Below are positions 24,330 to 33,011 of a DNA stretch of 64,000 nucleotides, one piece after another (position 1 is the stretch's first letter; every line of letters starts with the position of its first letter). The position numbers were made by a program, and so were the translations under genes. The notes beneath the pieces were generated by a model, which did no database searches, was not told the origin of the DNA, and saw only the letters and a list, made by a program, of their open reading frames with translations. Source of the stretch: JAGVJT01 sp964471225 (GTDB lineage: Bacteria > Pseudomonadota > Gammaproteobacteria > Legionellales > Legionellaceae); the NCBI GenBank assembly GCA_964471225.1, contig CAYYEZ010000026.1, positions 62,001 to 126,000 on the forward strand, read 5' to 3'.

Positions 24330-26305
24330 GCACCTATATTGTTCAAGTCAGCGTGCTCAATACTCGACGAGATTATTTCGAGTACACCTCTGAAACAGCT
24401 CTTCCTATTGGCGGACGTGTTTGGGTTCCATTTCGCTCACGCTTACGTATTGGAATTGTAATTGGCTTTAGCGAAAAAACGCCCAGCTACCCTCTTAAAG
24501 CCATCGATACCGCTTTAGACGAAACAGCTTTTTTAACCGAAGAGATTTTTGCACTGTGCCGGTGGATAAGCCGCTATTATCACGCACCTCTTCCCCTCGT
24601 TTTTGTGCATGCACTACCTAAGCGCTTTCGTTTGGGTAAACCTTTGAGCACTCGACGCCTTAAAAAAACGCCACTGCTCACCTTTGCCCACGATCCACAT
24701 CATCTTCCAAAAATCTTAAATCAAGAACAAAAAAAAGCTTTTGATCACATTGCAGAAAAGTTCGATCAATTTCACTGCGCGCTTCTGCATGGCGTCACTG
24801 GAAGTGGAAAAACAGAAATTTATTTACAGTTGGCGGCCAAGATTCTCTCTAAAGAAGAACAGGTATTAATTTTAGTTCCGGAAATTGGCCTCACGCCACA
24901 ACTTGTCTCACGCTTCAGCGAACGCTTCCAGGAGCCCATTGCTGTACTTCATTCGAATGTTTCGGAAGCCATGAAAGCCACCCTTTGGCAGCAGGCGAAA
25001 GAAAATAAAATAAAACTCGTCATTGGCACTCGGACCGCACTATTTACCCCTATGCCAAAACTTAAGCTCATCATTGTAGACGAAGAGCATGACGCTTCTT
25101 TTAAACAAACAGAAGGAGTGCGTTTTTCAGCGAGAGATGCTGCAATTTTTCGCGCGCAATTGAATCACATCCCCATCATACTCGGCAGTGCGACACCAAG
25201 CCTTGAAAGCCTGTATAATTGCCAGATACAAAAATATAGCAAATTAACACTTACACATAATGCACAAAACGACACCCCTCTCTATTACCAATTTGTCGAT
25301 TTACGCCGCCAACCTGTTGAAGATGGTTTAGCTCTTGAAACACGACAAATGATTGAAAAAACACTCTCAAACCACCAGCAAGTTCTTATTTTTATTAATC
25401 GACGCGGCTATGCACCTGTCCTGTTATGTCATCAATGCGGTTGGATTTCTGATTGCTCGGCATGCGATAGCCATTTAACGCTTCATCAACATCAACATTT
25501 AATTTGCCATCATTGTGGACTGACGACAAAGCAACCCAAACAATGCCCAAAATGCTCATCAAATGAACTTGTCCCGGTGGGTAGTGGCACGCAGCGCATT
25601 CAACAAGCTCTGATAGAACATTTCCCCAACGTACCGGTGACACGTATTGACCGCGATGAAATTAGAACCAAAGATGCGCTTTTACACTGCTTATCAAGCG
25701 TTGCAACGGGCGAATCGCAAATTATTATCGGTACACAGATGCTCGCAAAAGGTCATCACTTTCCAAATCTAAGTTTGGTTGTAATTTTAGATACAGATGC
25801 GGGGCTCTACAATCAAGATTTTCGTGCGCTCGAACGCATGGGGCAATTGATTACCCAAGTCGCAGGACGCGCTGGGCGAGAAAAACAACCCGGACATATT
25901 ATTATTCAAACACATGTCCCTGATCACCCACTACTCAATCTTTTAGTTCAAAAAGGTTATCAAGCATTTATTGAAGAGATTTTGCCCGAACGTCACACAG
26001 CAAATTGGCCTCCATTTTCTCATGTCGCGCTGATTCGTGCTAACGGGAAAATAATGAGCAAGCTGCTAGATGGAATGAATCATATCAAAACACGCTTAAA
26101 ACGCGATACATTGACCGTGCTAGGCCCTGCACCAGCACCACTTGCTCGAAAAAGTAAAGAATACTACGTTCAACTACTTATCAAAACATCCGTACGCAAA
26201 ACCTTACATCAAGCACTCAGTGAGCTTGCTTTAGCGCTTGAACAAATTGAAAAAACCTATACTATTCGATGTAGTATCGACATTGATCCAATTTCATTGA
26301 CTTAA
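24326..26305 (+). CDS. priA: Primosomal protein N' (replication restart helicase)
   Basis: 3'-5' DNA helicase that recognises stalled forks and loads DnaB. I start at ATG 24326, overlapping the preceding stop (ATGA); a TTG three codons earlier is also in frame. The 659 aa contain the N-terminal 3'-DNA-binding domain, Walker A HGVTGSGKTEIYLQ near residue 160, the DEEH box (IVDEEHDASFKQ), ILGSATPSLES, and a zinc-binding insert of four CxxC pairs beginning CHQCGWISDCSACD. Helicase motifs V and VI follow (IGTQMLAKGHHFP, QVAGRAGR). A few deletions in loops explain the difference from 732 aa in E. coli. Confidence 0.96.
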   Translation: MSTYIVQVSVLNTRRDYFEYTSETALPIGGRVWVPFRSRLRIGIVIGFSEKTPSYPLKAIDTALDETAFLTEEIFALCRWISRYYHAPLPLVFVHALPKRFRLGKPLSTRRLKKTPLLTFAHDPHHLPKILNQEQKKAFDHIAEKFDQFHCALLHGVTGSGKTEIYLQLAAKILSKEEQVLILVPEIGLTPQLVSRFSERFQEPIAVLHSNVSEAMKATLWQQAKENKIKLVIGTRTALFTPMPKLKLIIVDEEHDASFKQTEGVRFSARDAAIFRAQLNHIPIILGSATPSLESLYNCQIQKYSKLTLTHNAQNDTPLYYQFVDLRRQPVEDGLALETRQMIEKTLSNHQQVLIFINRRGYAPVLLCHQCGWISDCSACDSHLTLHQHQHLICHHCGLTTKQPKQCPKCSSNELVPVGSGTQRIQQALIEHFPNVPVTRIDRDEIRTKDALLHCLSSVATGESQIIIGTQMLAKGHHFPNLSLVVILDTDAGLYNQDFRALERMGQLITQVAGRAGREKQPGHIIIQTHVPDHPLLNLLVQKGYQAFIEEILPERHTANWPPFSHVALIRANGKIMSKLLDGMNHIKTRLKRDTLTVLGPAPAPLARKSKEYYVQLLIKTSVRKTLHQALSELALALEQIEKTYTIRCSIDIDPISLT

Positions 26306-26320
26306 ATCAAGGTGACAACG

Positions 26321-26743
26321 ATGTACTTACAAACCATACTCACTCAGCGCAAAACACCTGATGCCTTGAAAAAACATTTTCATGAACATTTTTTTAAGCC
26401 TTATGAAAGCACCAGCGCGTTTACACATGGTTTTTTTTATCCCTTAGAAGCGCTCTTTGAAGAAACACTACCTAACCTGGTACTTTCACTCCATTTTATA
26501 GGACAAGCCATCGTTTCTTCAGCCACGACATTTGGCTACCTGCTTTTAGGAAAAAATGTCGCTGAGGAAGGCTTTAATGCACTGAACGCTATGGCACTTA
26601 GTGCACTCACATTGCTGACTGCGGTATTCGCCCCGATATTTGAAGCCTTACGATTTTTTACTCGCTGGGCGTCCACGCTACACGCAAGCTTTTGCCATCA
26701 AGAAGAACAGGCTCAAAATCTGCTAGCGCCACGCACAATATAA
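26321..26743 (+). CDS. Hypothetical protein with two hydrophobic segments
   Basis: Not recognised. I start at ATG 26321 (140 aa), preceded by AAGGTGA; a GTG three codons earlier is also in frame. The N-terminal 45 residues are polar with several His and aromatic residues (HFHEHFFKPYE). Two hydrophobic stretches follow, LVLSLHFIGQAIVSSATTFGY near 55-75 and MALSALTLLTAVFAPIFEAL near 90-110, with a polar tail. It may be a small inner-membrane protein. It lies 15 bases after priA on the same strand and may be its last co-transcribed gene. A weak ACC-GGT hairpin with a T run (26791-26807) follows. Confidence 0.5.
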   Translation: MYLQTILTQRKTPDALKKHFHEHFFKPYESTSAFTHGFFYPLEALFEETLPNLVLSLHFIGQAIVSSATTFGYLLLGKNVAEEGFNALNAMALSALTLLTAVFAPIFEALRFFTRWASTLHASFCHQEEQAQNLLAPRTI

Positions 26744-26808
26744 GGGTGCATGACGTTTCTTGAATAGGCCGGCCCTACATAAGCTGTACAACCGACCTTG
26801 GTTTTTTG

Positions 26809-26817
26809 TGATATACT
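26809..26817 (+). promoter_or_regulatory. Extended -10 promoter element before the RMND1-like gene
   Basis: TGATATACT fits the extended -10 form TGnTATAAT with one mismatch. Transcription would start about 25 bases before ATG 26849. No convincing -35 is present, which extended -10 promoters can tolerate. Confidence 0.4.
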
Positions 26818-26848
26818 GCAAATTATACTCATTTAATATGTCACTTTC

Positions 26849-27664
26849 ATGGAATGCTTAAGTTTCTGCGTCGCCAATAGTATCGATTTAACACGGCTTG
26901 ATAATCATTATAAAAAAACAATGTTCGGCTACTCATCGATGAAGTTTCGCGATGTTTTAAAAGTTGTACCTGCAAACACTTTTGATATCGTTGTATTTAT
27001 CTTTAAAAATGGTACCGTCGTCTCGTGGGGATTAAAGCGCCATCAAATCTCAACCTACTTAGATACCATTGGTTTATTTGCTGATAAACGCATCCTCTTT
27101 AATTTACACGATGAAGTCAGCTACCGTTATGGACTTAAAACTAATATTGAGCCTCATGACTACTTCGACGTTGATTGCCTAACACTCGATCGCGAAATTG
27201 ATGATAATGAGCTTAAACTCAGCCTATCCTATGGTTTTTCTCAATCTGTAAAACTACAGTATTTTGAAACTATTCTAGAAAATCTGATTGAAGCTAACCT
27301 CCCCATGATTCAGACACTGTCGAATAAACACGCCTCTGTTTCGCGAACCAAATTACAACATGTCATTGGTGAAATTTTACGTGCTAAAACAGAAATGAAT
27401 CTCATCAGTAACTTTCTTTATCATCCAAAATATTTCTGGCAGCACCCGACACTTGAAGAATATTACATCATGCTAGAGCGCTATTTACACATACAACGAC
27501 GTGTCAATGCCATCAATCATCGTCTTGATACAATTAACGATATTTTTGACATGTTCAACGAATATTTAGAAAATCGCCATGCAAGAAATATTGAGCTTAT
27601 CATCGTCGCTTTGATTGCCATCGAAGTGATTTTAGGTTTCTTCACTCTACACAAACCCGTATGA
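26849..27664 (+). CDS. RMND1/Sif2-like protein (DUF155)
   Basis: Member of the DUF155 family, which in eukaryotes includes RMND1 (mitochondrial translation) and yeast Rmd1/Rmd8; the bacterial role is unknown. The 271 aa show the family core: DIVVFIFKNGTVVSWGL near residues 45-62, then DVDCLTLDREIDDNELKLSLSYGFSQSVKL with the SxGxxQSVKLxxFE pattern, then a helical region (LERYLHIQRRVNAINHRLD). A single C-terminal membrane segment (IELIIVALIAIEVILGFF) anchors it. It overlaps the GNAT gene by four bases (ATGA). Confidence 0.85.
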   Translation: MECLSFCVANSIDLTRLDNHYKKTMFGYSSMKFRDVLKVVPANTFDIVVFIFKNGTVVSWGLKRHQISTYLDTIGLFADKRILFNLHDEVSYRYGLKTNIEPHDYFDVDCLTLDREIDDNELKLSLSYGFSQSVKLQYFETILENLIEANLPMIQTLSNKHASVSRTKLQHVIGEILRAKTEMNLISNFLYHPKYFWQHPTLEEYYIMLERYLHIQRRVNAINHRLDTINDIFDMFNEYLENRHARNIELIIVALIAIEVILGFFTLHKPV

Positions 27665-28566
27665 TACAACTTACAGAACATCTCAGCGCACAAAACATTG
27701 AAGCCCTCTCACAGCTTGCTAAACGCTGCAAAAAAAGTGACGGAAACAAAATTGCTTTTTATCCAGATTTACTTGCAAACAAGCGCCCTAAGCCCAGTAG
27801 TATTCTGTTAGTTAGCCAAAATAAACTCATCGGATTTGCCTCAGCATTTTTTTTTGAAACGGATTGCGCTGAAATCTCACTATTTATTCATCCCAAATAT
27901 CGAAAACGCCAACTTGCTAGAACATGCTTACGCCAGCTGTTAGACAACATTGCGTATTATCGTCCTGTATCAGCGCTTTCGTTTTCTGTACCACATGACA
28001 CTTGGAAACAAGCACTACAACAACAGGGCTTCACCTATCAAAATACTGAATATGAAATGAAATATGCAGGCAATCAAGACCAGTTAGTTGGCTTAAGCGG
28101 TCTTACCGTAAGACAAGCCACCTTTGAGGACATGGCCGTCTTATGCGAACTTGATCAACGTTGCTTCCCAAGCACAAGCCCTTACAGCGAACTGCGTTTT
28201 AATACTCTTTTACGTCGAGAGCAACATGCCATTTTTGTACTTTTACAAGCGGGGCGTATTATTGGTAAAGCGCATGTGAACTGGGATTTAAAAACTGCAT
28301 TTTTAAGTGATATCGCTATTTTACCCGACATGCAAAATCAAGGTTTTGGTACAAAAATCATCTCTTATTGCATTGATTTTGCACACAAATTACCACAAAA
28401 CAACATTCGCTTGTCTGTTGAAACGCACAATAAACATGCATTAAAGCTTTACTCGCATCTTGGATTTAAAATCATTAATGCTATGGATTATTGGCAGTGC
28501 TCATTCACAGCACTGCGCGACCAATTAGAGCAATTTAAGTGGTTTCCAGATAACGATAAAATTTAA
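27661..28566 (+). CDS. Tandem GNAT-domain N-acetyltransferase
   Basis: A 301-residue protein with two GNAT folds. The N-terminal half (residues about 1-135) has ILLVSQNKLIGFASAFFF and IHPKYRKRQLARTCLRQLL, a degenerate acetyl-CoA loop. The C-terminal half (about 145-285) is better preserved: LTVRQATFEDM, DIAILPDMQNQGFGTKII (motif A, Q/RxxGxG type) and LSVETHNKHALKLYSHLGF. Tandem GNATs often keep one active copy, and here the second looks active. The substrate is unknown. It is coupled to the DUF155 gene, and its 3' end overlaps the convergent BON gene by 32 bases. Confidence 0.82.
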   Translation: MIQLTEHLSAQNIEALSQLAKRCKKSDGNKIAFYPDLLANKRPKPSSILLVSQNKLIGFASAFFFETDCAEISLFIHPKYRKRQLARTCLRQLLDNIAYYRPVSALSFSVPHDTWKQALQQQGFTYQNTEYEMKYAGNQDQLVGLSGLTVRQATFEDMAVLCELDQRCFPSTSPYSELRFNTLLRREQHAIFVLLQAGRIIGKAHVNWDLKTAFLSDIAILPDMQNQGFGTKIISYCIDFAHKLPQNNIRLSVETHNKHALKLYSHLGFKIINAMDYWQCSFTALRDQLEQFKWFPDNDKI

Positions 28567-29122
28567 ATAGCTTCACAACACGAATCACACCTGCTGTGCC
28601 ACGCGCAATATTAATCACACGAATCGCATCTTCAGCAAGCGCGTCCCCCATCAAATAAACAACTTTATCTACAGTGATGACTTTAAATTGATTAGGGTTA
28701 ATCTCTGCATCAGCAACAATTAAACTTCTTATTTTAGCGGTGATCCAACTATCTTCTACCGTATTATCTGGATAATTTCCAACTGCGATTTGATTGAAAA
28801 ATCGTCGATAATGTAATTTTTCGTTCGTAATCCTGCGTGTTGCGACTTGACGCAATGACTCACTAGGGACATGCCCTACAATCAACAAATCACCATTGAG
28901 TGCAGCAACATCAATGATCACCCCTTCTCGCTTAAACAGCGTGTCGTGATATAGGGCACGATTTGCAACAGCCGCAAGTTGATAATCATTAAATTTTTTA
29001 TATAACTCATGGCGATCGTAAATCATGGAGGCACCAGTCCAAACACCACTGACCTCCATACAGCCACTTAGTGCCGCGGCCCCAAAACACAAGAAGATAA
29101 ATCGGAGAAATATTATCCTCAT
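28535..29122 (-). CDS. BON-domain outer-membrane lipoprotein (second copy)
   Basis: A DolP/YraP-like lipoprotein of 195 aa. The signal peptide ends in a lipobox AALSGC (Cys near residue 21). Two BON domains follow: about 45-110 (VIDVAALNGDLLIVGHVPSES) and 120-190 (DSWITAKIRSLIVA, VVYLMGDA, IARGTAGVIRVVKLF). In E. coli DolP binds anionic lipids at division sites and supports outer-membrane integrity and BAM. This is a diverged paralogue of the gene just upstream, which it overlaps by four bases. Its own 3' end overlaps the GNAT gene. Confidence 0.85.
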   Translation of the reverse strand: MRIIFLRFIFLCFGAAALSGCMEVSGVWTGASMIYDRHELYKKFNDYQLAAVANRALYHDTLFKREGVIIDVAALNGDLLIVGHVPSESLRQVATRRITNEKLHYRRFFNQIAVGNYPDNTVEDSWITAKIRSLIVADAEINPNQFKVITVDKVVYLMGDALAEDAIRVINIARGTAGVIRVVKLFKFYRYLETT

Positions 29123-29682
29123 CGTACATACTGGAAGACTTTAACAACACGACGAACGCCATTGATCTGACGTGCGACACTCACTGCAAGATTGGCTTGA
29201 TCGATGGTTGCGACACCCATTAAATAAACGACGCCACTTTCCGTCACCACGCGAATTGAACCAGACTCTAATCCTCGTTTGGCAAGTAATTTCGTCCGAA
29301 CTTCAGCTGTAATTAACGTGTCTTTACTACGCTCTGTGAGTAACCTCGGTTGATCGATCGTAATTTGATTATATACTCGTCGAACATGAGGCGTACCCTG
29401 AGCAATTTTTTCTGCAACCACGCGAAGTGACGCAATCGGTGTTTGCCCAACCAATAAAACAGCTTGATTAAAGACCGTCACAACAATATGAGAGTCCTGA
29501 AAGCGAGGATCCGTCACAATTGCAGTATGTACGACATGAAAAATTCGTGCGTCACGCTCCATCATCACCATGCTACGGCGATCATAAACCACTAACCCGG
29601 TTGCAGCTCCAGCGACAACCGCGGCAATACATCCGGTTAGTATTGAGCAAATTAACATTAATAAAATAATATTCCGTTTCAT
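29119..29682 (-). CDS. dolP: BON-domain outer-membrane lipoprotein DolP-like (first copy)
   Basis: 187 aa with lipobox ILTGC (Cys near residue 18), a short GAATGLVVYDRRS linker and two BON domains: HIVVTVFNQAVLLVGQTP and, after KDTLITAEVRTKLLA, VVYLMGVATIDQANLAVSVARQINGVRRVVKVF. The motif order matches E. coli YraP/DolP, and it sits right after the DiaA-like gene, just as dolP follows diaA in E. coli. It is followed by a tandem paralogue. Role: outer-membrane integrity, inferred from the family. Confidence 0.87.
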   Translation of the reverse strand: MKRNIILLMLICSILTGCIAAVVAGAATGLVVYDRRSMVMMERDARIFHVVHTAIVTDPRFQDSHIVVTVFNQAVLLVGQTPIASLRVVAEKIAQGTPHVRRVYNQITIDQPRLLTERSKDTLITAEVRTKLLAKRGLESGSIRVVTESGVVYLMGVATIDQANLAVSVARQINGVRRVVKVFQYVR

Positions 29683-29684
29683 AG

Positions 29685-30239
29685 TTACTCCACAACTTGT
29701 CCAAATAAAGATTGCTCAATCAAATCACAAAAACATTCAAGCACAAACAATTGCGTCTCATGAATGAATGCATCCGTTTCACCAGGCACGCAAATTTCAC
29801 TATCATTTGCGCTCAGATAAGAAGAAAGCTTGCTTGCATGGCATGTCAGCGCGAGCACAGGCATATCCTTATCATGTGCAGCTTGAATCGTCTCCACGAT
29901 ACACACTGAAGGAGAAGAAACACTGAGCACAATCAAAATATCTTCGGTTTGCCCTAAGGCTTGAATCTGACGTACCGGTGTTTTCCGAGCATCATCCAAG
30001 GATAAAGCAATCACAGGTAATGGTGGCCGCTCTAACTCAACATGATGCAACAATGTTTCTGAAAAATGCTGACTATTCGCTACAGCATAACCCTGCCCGA
30101 CAATAAAGATCTTGCCATTATTCAGTAAACATTGCACCAGTTGCGCCGCACCATGTGCAACGCTCTTTTCTAGCCTATCTGCAGCTAAAATACGATTTTC
30201 AATACTCGCACTAAATAGGCGATGAACTCTTGTGTCCAT
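29685..30239 (-). CDS. diaA: SIS-domain protein, DiaA/GmhA-like
   Basis: Sugar-isomerase fold of 184 aa from ATG 30239; the frame extends three codons to a TTG. In E. coli the gene at this place is diaA, whose product binds DnaA and times initiation. The SIS core is visible in KIFIVGQGYAVANSQHFSETLL, DILIVLSVSSPSV and MPVLALTCHASKLSSYL. The GNGGS substrate loop of GmhA is changed to GQGYA, so isomerase activity is doubtful, which suits DiaA. The HETQLFVLECFCDLIE helix closes the fold. Synteny yraN-diaA-dolP supports the name. Confidence 0.75.
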   Translation of the reverse strand: MDTRVHRLFSASIENRILAADRLEKSVAHGAAQLVQCLLNNGKIFIVGQGYAVANSQHFSETLLHHVELERPPLPVIALSLDDARKTPVRQIQALGQTEDILIVLSVSSPSVCIVETIQAAHDKDMPVLALTCHASKLSSYLSANDSEICVPGETDAFIHETQLFVLECFCDLIEQSLFGQVVE

Positions 30240-30250
30240 GTGTCTCAATT

Positions 30251-30601
30251 CTAGTAAAATGCGTTTTTAATCCAAGTCAATGCGGATGTCTTGCCGTCAA
30301 TACTGACGACATCAAAACGCATCGTGGCCTTATTATGCATATTAACACGCTGAATATAAAGAGCCGCTGTTCTAATTATTTTTTGTTGCTTCGTGCGCGT
30401 CACACTCATCGCACCATGACCATAATCTGATCTCGTCCGTGCGCGCACCTCAATAAATACAAGAATACGCTGATCTTGCATGATAAGATCTATTTCACCA
30501 AATCGACTACGATAGTTTTCTTCAATCAATCGTAGTCCCTTGGAAATTAAAAAATCTTTGGCATACACTTCAGCCCATTGCCCAAATTGACGTGCTTTCA
30601 T
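30251..30601 (-). CDS. yraN: UPF0102 family protein YraN (nuclease-like fold)
   Basis: A 116-residue protein of the conserved YraN family with a PD-(D/E)XK nuclease-like core. Motifs: GQWAEVYAKDFLISKG at the N-terminus, NYRSRFGEIDLIM with the core acidic residues, and VFIEVRARTR, where most relatives have EVK(x)R; Lys to Arg is a conservative change at a position often important in this fold. The function is unknown; a role in DNA processing has been suggested for the family. It is the first gene before diaA and dolP, and is separated from parB by 66 bases. Confidence 0.87.
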   Translation of the reverse strand: MKARQFGQWAEVYAKDFLISKGLRLIEENYRSRFGEIDLIMQDQRILVFIEVRARTRSDYGHGAMSVTRTKQQKIIRTAALYIQRVNMHNKATMRFDVVSIDGKTSALTWIKNAFY

Positions 30602-30667
30602 TTTATGCTTCCTTGCATTTGTTTGATACGTAGGTTGAATAGCGAAGTCTAAATGTCACTACAGTCG

Positions 30668-31552
30668 TTACTCTGCACCCTCTACTTGTTGTTCACAAAT
30701 CCTTTCTATGACGCGCTTTAAATTGTGTAAATTATTATAATGAATCATCAGCGTGCCTTCGCCTGATTTCTTAGTTTTAATACTCACGCGTGTTTTTAAT
30801 TGCTCGGATAATCGATTGAGTTCATTTCCAAATAAAAGTGACGTGTCATCAAAACGCTCTTGACTCACTAATGCCTTGGTATTTAGGCGTGCGACCAAAG
30901 CCTCTGTTTCACGAACAGACAGTCCTCGCTCAACCACACACTTTGCTACCTCAAGTTGCTGCTCCTCAGCAAGCATAAGCAGACTCCGTGCATGCCCCAT
31001 ATCCAACTCACCTTGCTCAACCATCGCTTGGACGTCAGGATTCAGATGCAATAAACGCAGAAAATTACTCACTGCAGCGCGTGATTTTGAGAGAAGATGT
31101 GCAATTTCCTGGTGTGTTAAAGAAAACTCTTCCGATAAACGCTGCATTGCACGTGCTTGCTCCATGGCATTCAACGCCTCACGTTGCAGGTTTTCAACCA
31201 AAGCCATCGCCATCGCAGTTTCATCATCGACTTGTCTAACCAACACCGGTACATCGACCATTCCTGCGAGCTGACAAGCTCTCCATCGACGCTCACCAGC
31301 AACAATCTCATATTGTCCGACAGCACATTCACGAACAACCAAAGGCTGTAATAGGCCTTGCTTTTTAATTGACTCAGCAAGCTCGTTTAAAGCTTGCTCA
31401 TTCATCACGATTCTAGGCTGATATTTTCCAGGCTTTAGTGAAGCAGTCGGGATCACTAACGGTATTGCTAGTGAAGACTGTGTTTTTGATGGTTCTGTCG
31501 ATTGTAAAAGTGCTGATAAATTTTTACCTAACCCGGTGCGTCTCATACTCAT
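30668..31552 (-). CDS. parB: Chromosome partitioning protein ParB
   Basis: Centromere-binding CTPase that loads on parS sites and clamps onto DNA. The 294 aa show the N-terminal domain with ASLKPGKYQPR, the CTP motif AGERRWRACQLAG near residue 85, the VENLQREALNAMEQA linker, the helix-turn-helix HQEIAHLLSKSRAAVSNFLRL, and a C-terminal dimer domain. Two ATGs (31552, 31546) are possible. The first overlaps the parA stop by four bases (ATGA). The order mnmG-rsmG-parA-parB is the usual near-origin arrangement. Confidence 0.95.
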   Translation of the reverse strand: MSMRRTGLGKNLSALLQSTEPSKTQSSLAIPLVIPTASLKPGKYQPRIVMNEQALNELAESIKKQGLLQPLVVRECAVGQYEIVAGERRWRACQLAGMVDVPVLVRQVDDETAMAMALVENLQREALNAMEQARAMQRLSEEFSLTHQEIAHLLSKSRAAVSNFLRLLHLNPDVQAMVEQGELDMGHARSLLMLAEEQQLEVAKCVVERGLSVRETEALVARLNTKALVSQERFDDTSLLFGNELNRLSEQLKTRVSIKTKKSGEGTLMIHYNNLHNLKRVIERICEQQVEGAE

Positions 31553-32331
31553 GCGATGCTCCCGCTTTTTACCTGTTGTTTCCCTAGAAATTCAGCCGCT
31601 AACACCATGTATGCACCAGCACCGGAAGAAGTCTTATCGTATTGTAAAATTGGCAAGCCATGGCTTGGCGCTTCTGCTAAGCGAACATTCCTTGGAATAA
31701 CTGTACGATATACTTTTTGCTTGAAATGGTCTAATAATTGTCGAGAAACTTCAACACTCAAACGATTACGCGCATCATACAATGTCCGCAAAATGCCCTC
31801 GATTTGCAATCGTGTGTTGACTGATGCTTGTACTTGCTCGATTGTCGTCAATAGAGCCGCCAAACCTTCTAGTGCGTAATATTCGCATTGCATCGGAATA
31901 ATCACTGAATCTGCCGCAACAAGTGCATTAAGCGTTAATGTATTCAGTGTGGGCGGGCAATCAATAAAAATATAATCGTACCGCTGCTGAACAGGCTGAA
32001 GTGCCTTATATAACACGGTCTCACGGTGAGGCTGCTCCATTAAGCTGACTTCAGCGACAGTCAAATCACCGTTTGCTGGTAGTAAATCAAACCCAGCATT
32101 CGTCGATAAACACGCCTGCTCTAGCAGGCAATCTCGCAATAAAACTTCATTGACAGAATGAACCAAGGCATTTTTATCCACACCTGAGCCCATTGTCGCA
32201 TTGCCCTGAGGATCAAGATCGATCAATAGTACCGTTTGGTTACTAGCGGCAACCGATGCGGCTAAATTAACAGCGGTAGTTGTCTTACCAACGCCCCCTT
32301 TTTGATTCGTAATGGCCACAATTTTTGCCAT
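31549..32331 (-). CDS. parA: Chromosome partitioning ATPase ParA (Soj)
   Basis: Deviant Walker ATPase that moves ParB-parS complexes. I start at ATG 32331 (260 aa) with GGAG upstream; the frame continues to 32421 but the added residues are unrelated. Motifs: AITNQKGGVGKTTTAVNLAA at the N-terminus (Walker A with the signature Lys), LLIDLDPQGNATMGSG, YDYIFIDCPPTLN and VIIPMQCEYYALEGL. It lies 62 bases after rsmG and overlaps parB. Confidence 0.96.
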   Translation of the reverse strand: MAKIVAITNQKGGVGKTTTAVNLAASVAASNQTVLLIDLDPQGNATMGSGVDKNALVHSVNEVLLRDCLLEQACLSTNAGFDLLPANGDLTVAEVSLMEQPHRETVLYKALQPVQQRYDYIFIDCPPTLNTLTLNALVAADSVIIPMQCEYYALEGLAALLTTIEQVQASVNTRLQIEGILRTLYDARNRLSVEVSRQLLDHFKQKVYRTVIPRNVRLAEAPSHGLPILQYDKTSSGAGAYMVLAAEFLGKQQVKSGSIA

Positions 32332-32393
32332 AATTTCTCCATAAACATCTCTTTTGGGGTAGTATATACCCAAAGAGATGAGAATCCATATAG

Positions 32394-33011
32394 TTAGATG
32401 TTTTGAACGACTACACAACAACGCTCTGCATCAACAAAAGGCACATCGTAACGATGAGTATCGACAGGCATTGTAAGCATTTGCAACTCTGCCTCTGGAT
32501 ATCGACCTTTCATCGCAAGCCAAATCCCTTCTTTTTTTAGGAGGTGTGACGTCCATTGAATCATTTGAGAAAGCTCACTAAAAGCACAACTCACGATGGT
32601 GTCAAAAGCTGTTGATGGTCTATAAAGCTCCGCTCGTGTATGTACGATTGAAACATTGTTTAATCCCAAACTACGCTTCACTTCCGTTAAAAAACGTGTT
32701 TTTTTTCCATTACTGTCTAAAAGTGTAAATGCAATATCAGGCTTGGCAATTGCTAAAGCAATACCAGGAACACCCGCACCACTTCCAACATCTAACACAT
32801 GATCGCCTGAAAGCCAGGGTAAGATGGCCAAGCTGTCCAAAATATAACGCGCCGCCTGAGCTTTTGGTGCTCGAATAGCGGTCAGGTTATACGCTAAATT
32901 CCAAGTGTTTAATAATTTCAGATATTCTAAAAATGGCTCCGGCGACAATGCCAGTCCCAGTATTTTAAATCCTTCGTCTAAACAAACTACAGCATCATGC
33001 ATATCTTTCAT
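32394..33011 (-). CDS. rsmG: 16S rRNA (guanine527-N7)-methyltransferase
   Basis: Methylates G527 of 16S rRNA; loss gives low-level streptomycin resistance in many bacteria. The 205 aa have the N-terminal helical part (YLKLLNTWNLAYNLTAI), the SAM motif HVLDVGSGAGVPGIALAI near residue 72, FTLLDSNGKKTRFL and the family stretch VSCAFSELSQMIQW. The start at 33011 overlaps the mnmG stop by four bases. Confidence 0.95.
   Translation of the reverse strand: MKDMHDAVVCLDEGFKILGLALSPEPFLEYLKLLNTWNLAYNLTAIRAPKAQAARYILDSLAILPWLSGDHVLDVGSGAGVPGIALAIAKPDIAFTLLDSNGKKTRFLTEVKRSLGLNNVSIVHTRAELYRPSTAFDTIVSCAFSELSQMIQWTSHLLKKEGIWLAMKGRYPEAELQMLTMPVDTHRYDVPFVDAERCCVVVQNI

Noticed and set aside
26767..26774. GGCCGGCC palindrome after the 140-residue gene
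   Set aside because: An eight-base palindrome without a longer stem or U-tract; not enough for a terminator or regulatory site.
30903..30919. TCTGTTTCACGAACAGA inverted repeat in parB, resembling half a parS site
   Set aside because: Only the left half matches the TGTTNCACGTGAAACA consensus, and it is within coding sequence; no full parS was found.
30876..31274. 132-codon plus-strand open frame
   Set aside because: Antisense to parB; Ser/Arg/Cys-rich translation with no family features.
32174..32182. Perfect DnaA box TTATCCACA near mnmG and parAB
   Set aside because: A single box inside the parA coding region, with no cluster or AT-rich unwinding region; not evidence for oriC.
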